7,947 nt of DNA, from positions 1-7,947 of the forward strand of contig JAFGTU010000285.1 in assembly GCA_016933985.1 (NCBI GenBank), given 5' to 3'. Position 1 is the first letter of the stretch, and each line of letters opens with the position of its first letter. Below the pieces are notes generated by a model. It had not been told where the DNA came from. It did no database searches and saw nothing but the letters and a program-made list of their open reading frames with translations. This DNA comes from Sedimentisphaerales bacterium (lineage in GTDB: Bacteria > Planctomycetota > Phycisphaerae > Sedimentisphaerales > Anaerobacaceae). A program made the position numbers and the translations under genes. This document shows, one piece after another, positions 6,412-7,947 of this stretch.

Positions 6412-7517
6412 TATCTTGCCAACGGAATCTCGATTCTCTTGCCGCCTTTCATCGCCGATTCGTGCGCACAGATCCCTGCCATCGTCCAGTTCGCAGCCTT
6501 ATCGGCATCGACGGTCGATTCTCGCCCCTCGACAATCGCCCGCACAAACTCATGCGTCAAATGCGGATGCGACCCGCCGTGCCCGCTGCCCTGGATAAAC
6601 GATGTGTGTTCGTGTTCCTCGTCATAGACCCCGTGTCCGGTAAAAGGCGCTATCTCCTTCGGCAGCAGCTTTCCATAATCGGGCACCTCTATCCGCTTGG
6701 CGTCCTCATACCCCGAATAAATCACAGGCCCTTCGCCAGCCGTCTGCTCCCACTCAAAAGATAGCTCCGTACCATAAACATCGAAGCTCTCCCGGTACTG
6801 CCTGACCGTATTGAACAGCGACCGCGTAACTTCGCACGCAAGCTCCGAGTCGGCCAGCTTCAAAAGAGCCGTCTCGACCGCAAAGGGCGCACCGTACTTC
6901 TCGATATAATCCTCCTGTATCCGCCCCGACCCGTAGCACACCACCGATTCGGCCCGCGCCTTCGCAAGAAAAAGCAAAGGACTGACCGCGTGGGTCGCAT
7001 AGTGCATCGGCGGAAAACCATACCAATAAGCAGGCCAGCCGGGCAATCCCATATTCTGCTGATGCGAACCCCTCAAAAACTGAATCTTGCCCAACTTGCC
7101 CGATGCGACCAGCTCCTTGGCATACAGAAACTCCCGCGTATAAACCGCCGTTTCCATCATCATATAGACCTTACCCGAATTCTCCCGCGCCTTGGCAATC
7201 GCCAGGCAGTCCTTTGTCGTCGTCGCCATCGGAACAGTGCATGCCGTGTGCTTGCCCGCCTTCAAAGACGCCAGGCTCATCCACGCATGATCCGCTATCG
7301 GCGAGACGACGTGAATCGCATCCAGCTCCTCGATGCTCAGAAGGTCCTCGAATTTCGTGAAACGCCTCTCGATTCCAAACTGGTCGCCTATTTCGTTGAG
7401 GTGTTTCTCGTTCCGCTGACAAATCGCATAACACTCGGCATCGGGGTGTCTTTGATAAATCGGGATGAACTCCGCCCCGAATCCAAGTCCGACTACTGCA
7501 ACCTTCACCTGCCCCAT
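6411..7517 (-). CDS. Gfo/Idh/MocA-family NAD(P)-dependent oxidoreductase with altered active site
   Basis: The 368-residue length and layout fit sugar/inositol dehydrogenase-like enzymes of this family. An N-terminal Rossmann domain starts VAVVGLGFGAEF (6-17), followed by a C-terminal alpha/beta substrate domain. The usual catalytic EKP motif is replaced by T94-V95-P96 (in HTACTVPMATT, 90-100), so the lysine is missing. The usual D-x-G-x-H motif reads H172-Y-A-T-H176 (in PMHYATHAVSP). Other distinctive parts are GLPGWPAYWYGFPP (157-170) and a His-rich stretch near HGGSHPHLTHEF. It is probably cytoplasmic, as no signal peptide is seen. ATG 7517 has a consensus AAGGAGG 6 nt upstream. It precedes the NCS1 permease in a likely shared unit. 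It may be a divergent dehydrogenase subfamily using other residues; substrate and cofactor are not determined. Confidence 0.88.
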   Translation of the reverse strand: MGQVKVAVVGLGFGAEFIPIYQRHPDAECYAICQRNEKHLNEIGDQFGIERRFTKFEDLLSIEELDAIHVVSPIADHAWMSLASLKAGKHTACTVPMATTTKDCLAIAKARENSGKVYMMMETAVYTREFLYAKELVASGKLGKIQFLRGSHQQNMGLPGWPAYWYGFPPMHYATHAVSPLLFLAKARAESVVCYGSGRIQEDYIEKYGAPFAVETALLKLADSELACEVTRSLFNTVRQYRESFDVYGTELSFEWEQTAGEGPVIYSGYEDAKRIEVPDYGKLLPKEIAPFTGHGVYDEEHEHTSFIQGSGHGGSHPHLTHEFVRAIVEGRESTVDADKAANWTMAGICAHESAMKGGKRIEIPLAR

Positions 7518-7523
7518 ACTCGG

Positions 7524-7530
7524 CCTCCTT
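7524..7530 (-). promoter_or_regulatory. consensus Shine-Dalgarno of the oxidoreductase
   Basis: AAGGAGG on the minus strand, six bases before ATG 7517. This is the strongest ribosome-binding site in the window and fixes the start codon. Confidence 0.85.
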
Positions 7531-7533
7531 TCC

Positions 7534-7550
7534 GCCCCAAATGAAGGGGC
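7534..7550. repeat. hairpin GCCCC/GGGGC in the oxidoreductase leader
   Basis: A perfect 5-bp stem flanks a 7-nt loop. It ends 3 nt upstream of the Shine-Dalgarno, so it could affect ribosome access. There is no T-run and no recognised riboswitch class. Confidence 0.45.
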
Positions 7551-7555
7551 AACAA

Positions 7556-7584
7556 ATAATTCGACCTGCCGGAGCAGGAGTCAA
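7556..7584 (-). promoter_or_regulatory. second promoter candidate with dyad in the spacer
   Basis: TTGACT (7584-7579, 5/6 match) and AATTAT (7561-7556, 4/6 match) are spaced by exactly 17 nt on the minus strand. The spacer is almost filled by an inverted repeat CCTGC/GCAGG (7565-7569/7574-7578). This could be a promoter with an internal operator, or simply a hairpin in the leader of the upstream promoter. Confidence 0.3.
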
Positions 7585-7599
7585 ATTTCGCACGCAAAC

Positions 7600-7627
7600 A
7601 GTCTAACCCCGCGTTTGCCCGTGTCAA
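7600..7627 (-). promoter_or_regulatory. sigma70-like promoter of the oxidoreductase
   Basis: A perfect TTGACA (7627-7622) is followed after 16 nt by TAGACT (7605-7600), a 4/6 match to TATAAT. Transcription would begin near 7593, leaving a leader of about 75 nt that contains both small hairpins. Confidence 0.5.
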
Positions 7628-7658
7628 GAAAAGAAAAACACCACCGCCCCGCGTTTAG

Positions 7659-7691
7659 CCCGCAACTTTACGTTGCGGGTTCTTTCTTTCG
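7659..7691 (+). terminator. hairpin with pyrimidine tail, terminator-like on the + strand
   Basis: A perfect 8-bp stem CCCGCAAC/GTTGCGGG (7659-7666/7672-7679) with a 5-nt loop is followed on the + strand by TTCTTTCTTTCG. On the minus strand, where the neighbouring genes lie, the next bases are CTAAACG with no T-run. As a terminator it therefore points against antisense transcription, or it belongs to the local repeat. Confidence 0.4.
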
Positions 7692-7704
7692 TTTAGCGGC
7701 CGCC
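7691..7704 (+). repeat. 14-bp direct repeat, copy 1
   Basis: GTTTAGCGGCCGCC, identical to 7748-7761. A shortened version, GTTTAGCC, begins at 7653 just before the strong hairpin. Confidence 0.7.
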
Positions 7705-7747
7705 GGTGCTCGTCCCTTGCGAACGACGACCCCATATCCCACCGCTT

Positions 7748-7761
7748 GTTTAGCGGCCGCC
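7748..7761 (+). repeat. 14-bp direct repeat, copy 2
   Basis: GTTTAGCGGCCGCC, starting 57 bp after copy 1. Its right part is the left arm of the hairpin at 7755-7773. Confidence 0.7.
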
Positions 7762-7773
7762 CGCACGGCGGCC
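7755..7773. repeat. GC-rich hairpin GGCCGCC/GGCGGCC
   Basis: Perfect 7-bp arms (7755-7761 and 7767-7773) flank the loop CGCAC. TTAGC to the left and GCTAA (7784-7788) to the right can extend it imperfectly. It lies 34-52 bp past the stop of the membrane-protein fragment on the minus strand but lacks a T-run. Confidence 0.55.
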
Positions 7774-7806
7774 AAATATGCTGCTAAGGCCCGCGGGATC
7801 CGCTCC

Positions 7807-7947
7807 TCACTTGCCCCGCACTCGAACCAGCAAAAACACATGAATAACGCCGCAAACAACAAAAGCCCCCGCAACGTACCGATGCACCCCTAAAAGAACC
7901 TTCTGCCAATGCGTCCCGAAAATAGGGAACATGCTCAGAACAATCGA
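7807..7947 (-). CDS. C-terminal fragment of a putative b-type cytochrome membrane protein
   Basis: The frame enters from the right edge and gives 46 residues before TGA at 7809-7807. It reads SIVLSMFPIFGTHWQK, then a hydrophobic helix LLGVHRYVAGAFVVCGVIHV, and ends LLVRVRGK. The two histidines H22 and H36 are 14 residues apart on one predicted helix, the spacing of heme-ligating pairs in cytochrome b subunits such as formate dehydrogenase gamma. H-R-Y near the start and I-H near the end of the helix also fit. The positively charged tail suggests a cytoplasmic C-terminus. The start and most of the protein lie outside the window, so the exact family is uncertain; the frame itself is chosen because it is open to the edge and protein-like, unlike the overlapping frame opening at 7874. 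Confidence 0.55.
   Translation of the reverse strand, partial: SIVLSMFPIFGTHWQKVLLGVHRYVAGAFVVCGVIHVFLLVRVRGK

Larger units (their letters stand above)
7518..7806. other. gene-free GC-rich regulatory/repeat region
   Basis: No gene is supported between the oxidoreductase start and the stop of the membrane-protein fragment. The region contains two promoter candidates for the oxidoreductase, two small hairpins in its leader, two strong hairpins at 7659-7679 and 7755-7773, and a 14-bp direct repeat. It also holds two GCGGCCGC octamers, which form part of the repeat. A 68-codon reading frame here opens only with TTG inside the neighbouring gene and is not credible as a protein. Confidence 0.5.

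Noticed and set aside
6990..7544. 184-codon + strand frame
   Set aside because: Antisense of the oxidoreductase, and it runs through that gene's Shine-Dalgarno and start.
7668..7874. 68-codon minus-strand frame with a signal-peptide-like start
   Set aside because: It opens only with TTG inside the frame of the membrane-protein fragment, has no ribosome-binding site, and its second half is the translated 14-bp repeat and hairpin; its stop falls in the hairpin loop.
1..7947. CRISPR array, tRNA, insertion sequence or phage genes
   Set aside because: I found no regularly spaced repeats beyond the two 14-mers, no cloverleaf-like sequence, and no transposase, integrase or phage motifs in any frame.

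Overview
The window looks like a chromosomal segment of a Planctomycetota bacterium, most likely of the class Phycisphaerae (Sedimentisphaera-like). This is inferred from the kinds of genes present: an Agl23-like membrane glycosyltransferase next to a discoidin-type lipoprotein, a Gfo/Idh/MocA oxidoreductase with altered active-site motifs, and an NCS1 permease. No rRNA or marker gene is available to confirm it. I see no phage, transposon, CRISPR array or tRNA.

Layout. Bases 1-300 hold no gene but contain several AT-rich inverted repeats. A polyprenyl-phosphate-sugar synthase-like GT2 gene (337-1062, + strand) starts at or very near its predicted transcription start, so it may be leaderless. 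It converges on a minus-strand operon with only 27 bp between the stop codons. That operon reads, in transcription order, discoidin-like lipoprotein (4456-3683), Agl23-like GT-C membrane protein (3686-2049) and ApbE-type FAD:protein FMN transferase (2052-1090). Both junctions are 4-bp ATGA overlaps, and a good sigma70-like promoter lies at 4556-4584.

A gene-free stretch (4457-4886) separates this operon from a second minus-strand pair: a Gfo/Idh/MocA oxidoreductase (7517-6411) followed after a 138-bp gap by a CodB-like NCS1 permease (6272-4887). A strong intrinsic terminator lies at 4779-4813. The oxidoreductase has a perfect TTGACA -35 box and a consensus Shine-Dalgarno. Further right is a GC-rich gene-free stretch (7518-7806) with a duplicated 14-mer and two strong hairpins. 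The window ends with the last 46 codons of a minus-strand membrane protein that carries a His-x13-His pair typical of b-type cytochromes.

How the genes may work together. The GT2 enzyme would make a lipid-linked monosaccharide and the GT-C membrane protein could transfer it outside the membrane, with the lipoprotein as a sugar-binding or accessory partner. The tightly coupled ApbE gene adds covalent flavinylation, an unexpected partner for a glycosylation locus, and this combination is the best candidate for an undescribed system here. The oxidoreductase/permease pair suggests uptake and conversion of an unidentified small molecule; the oxidoreductase lacks the family's usual catalytic lysine, so its chemistry is uncertain.
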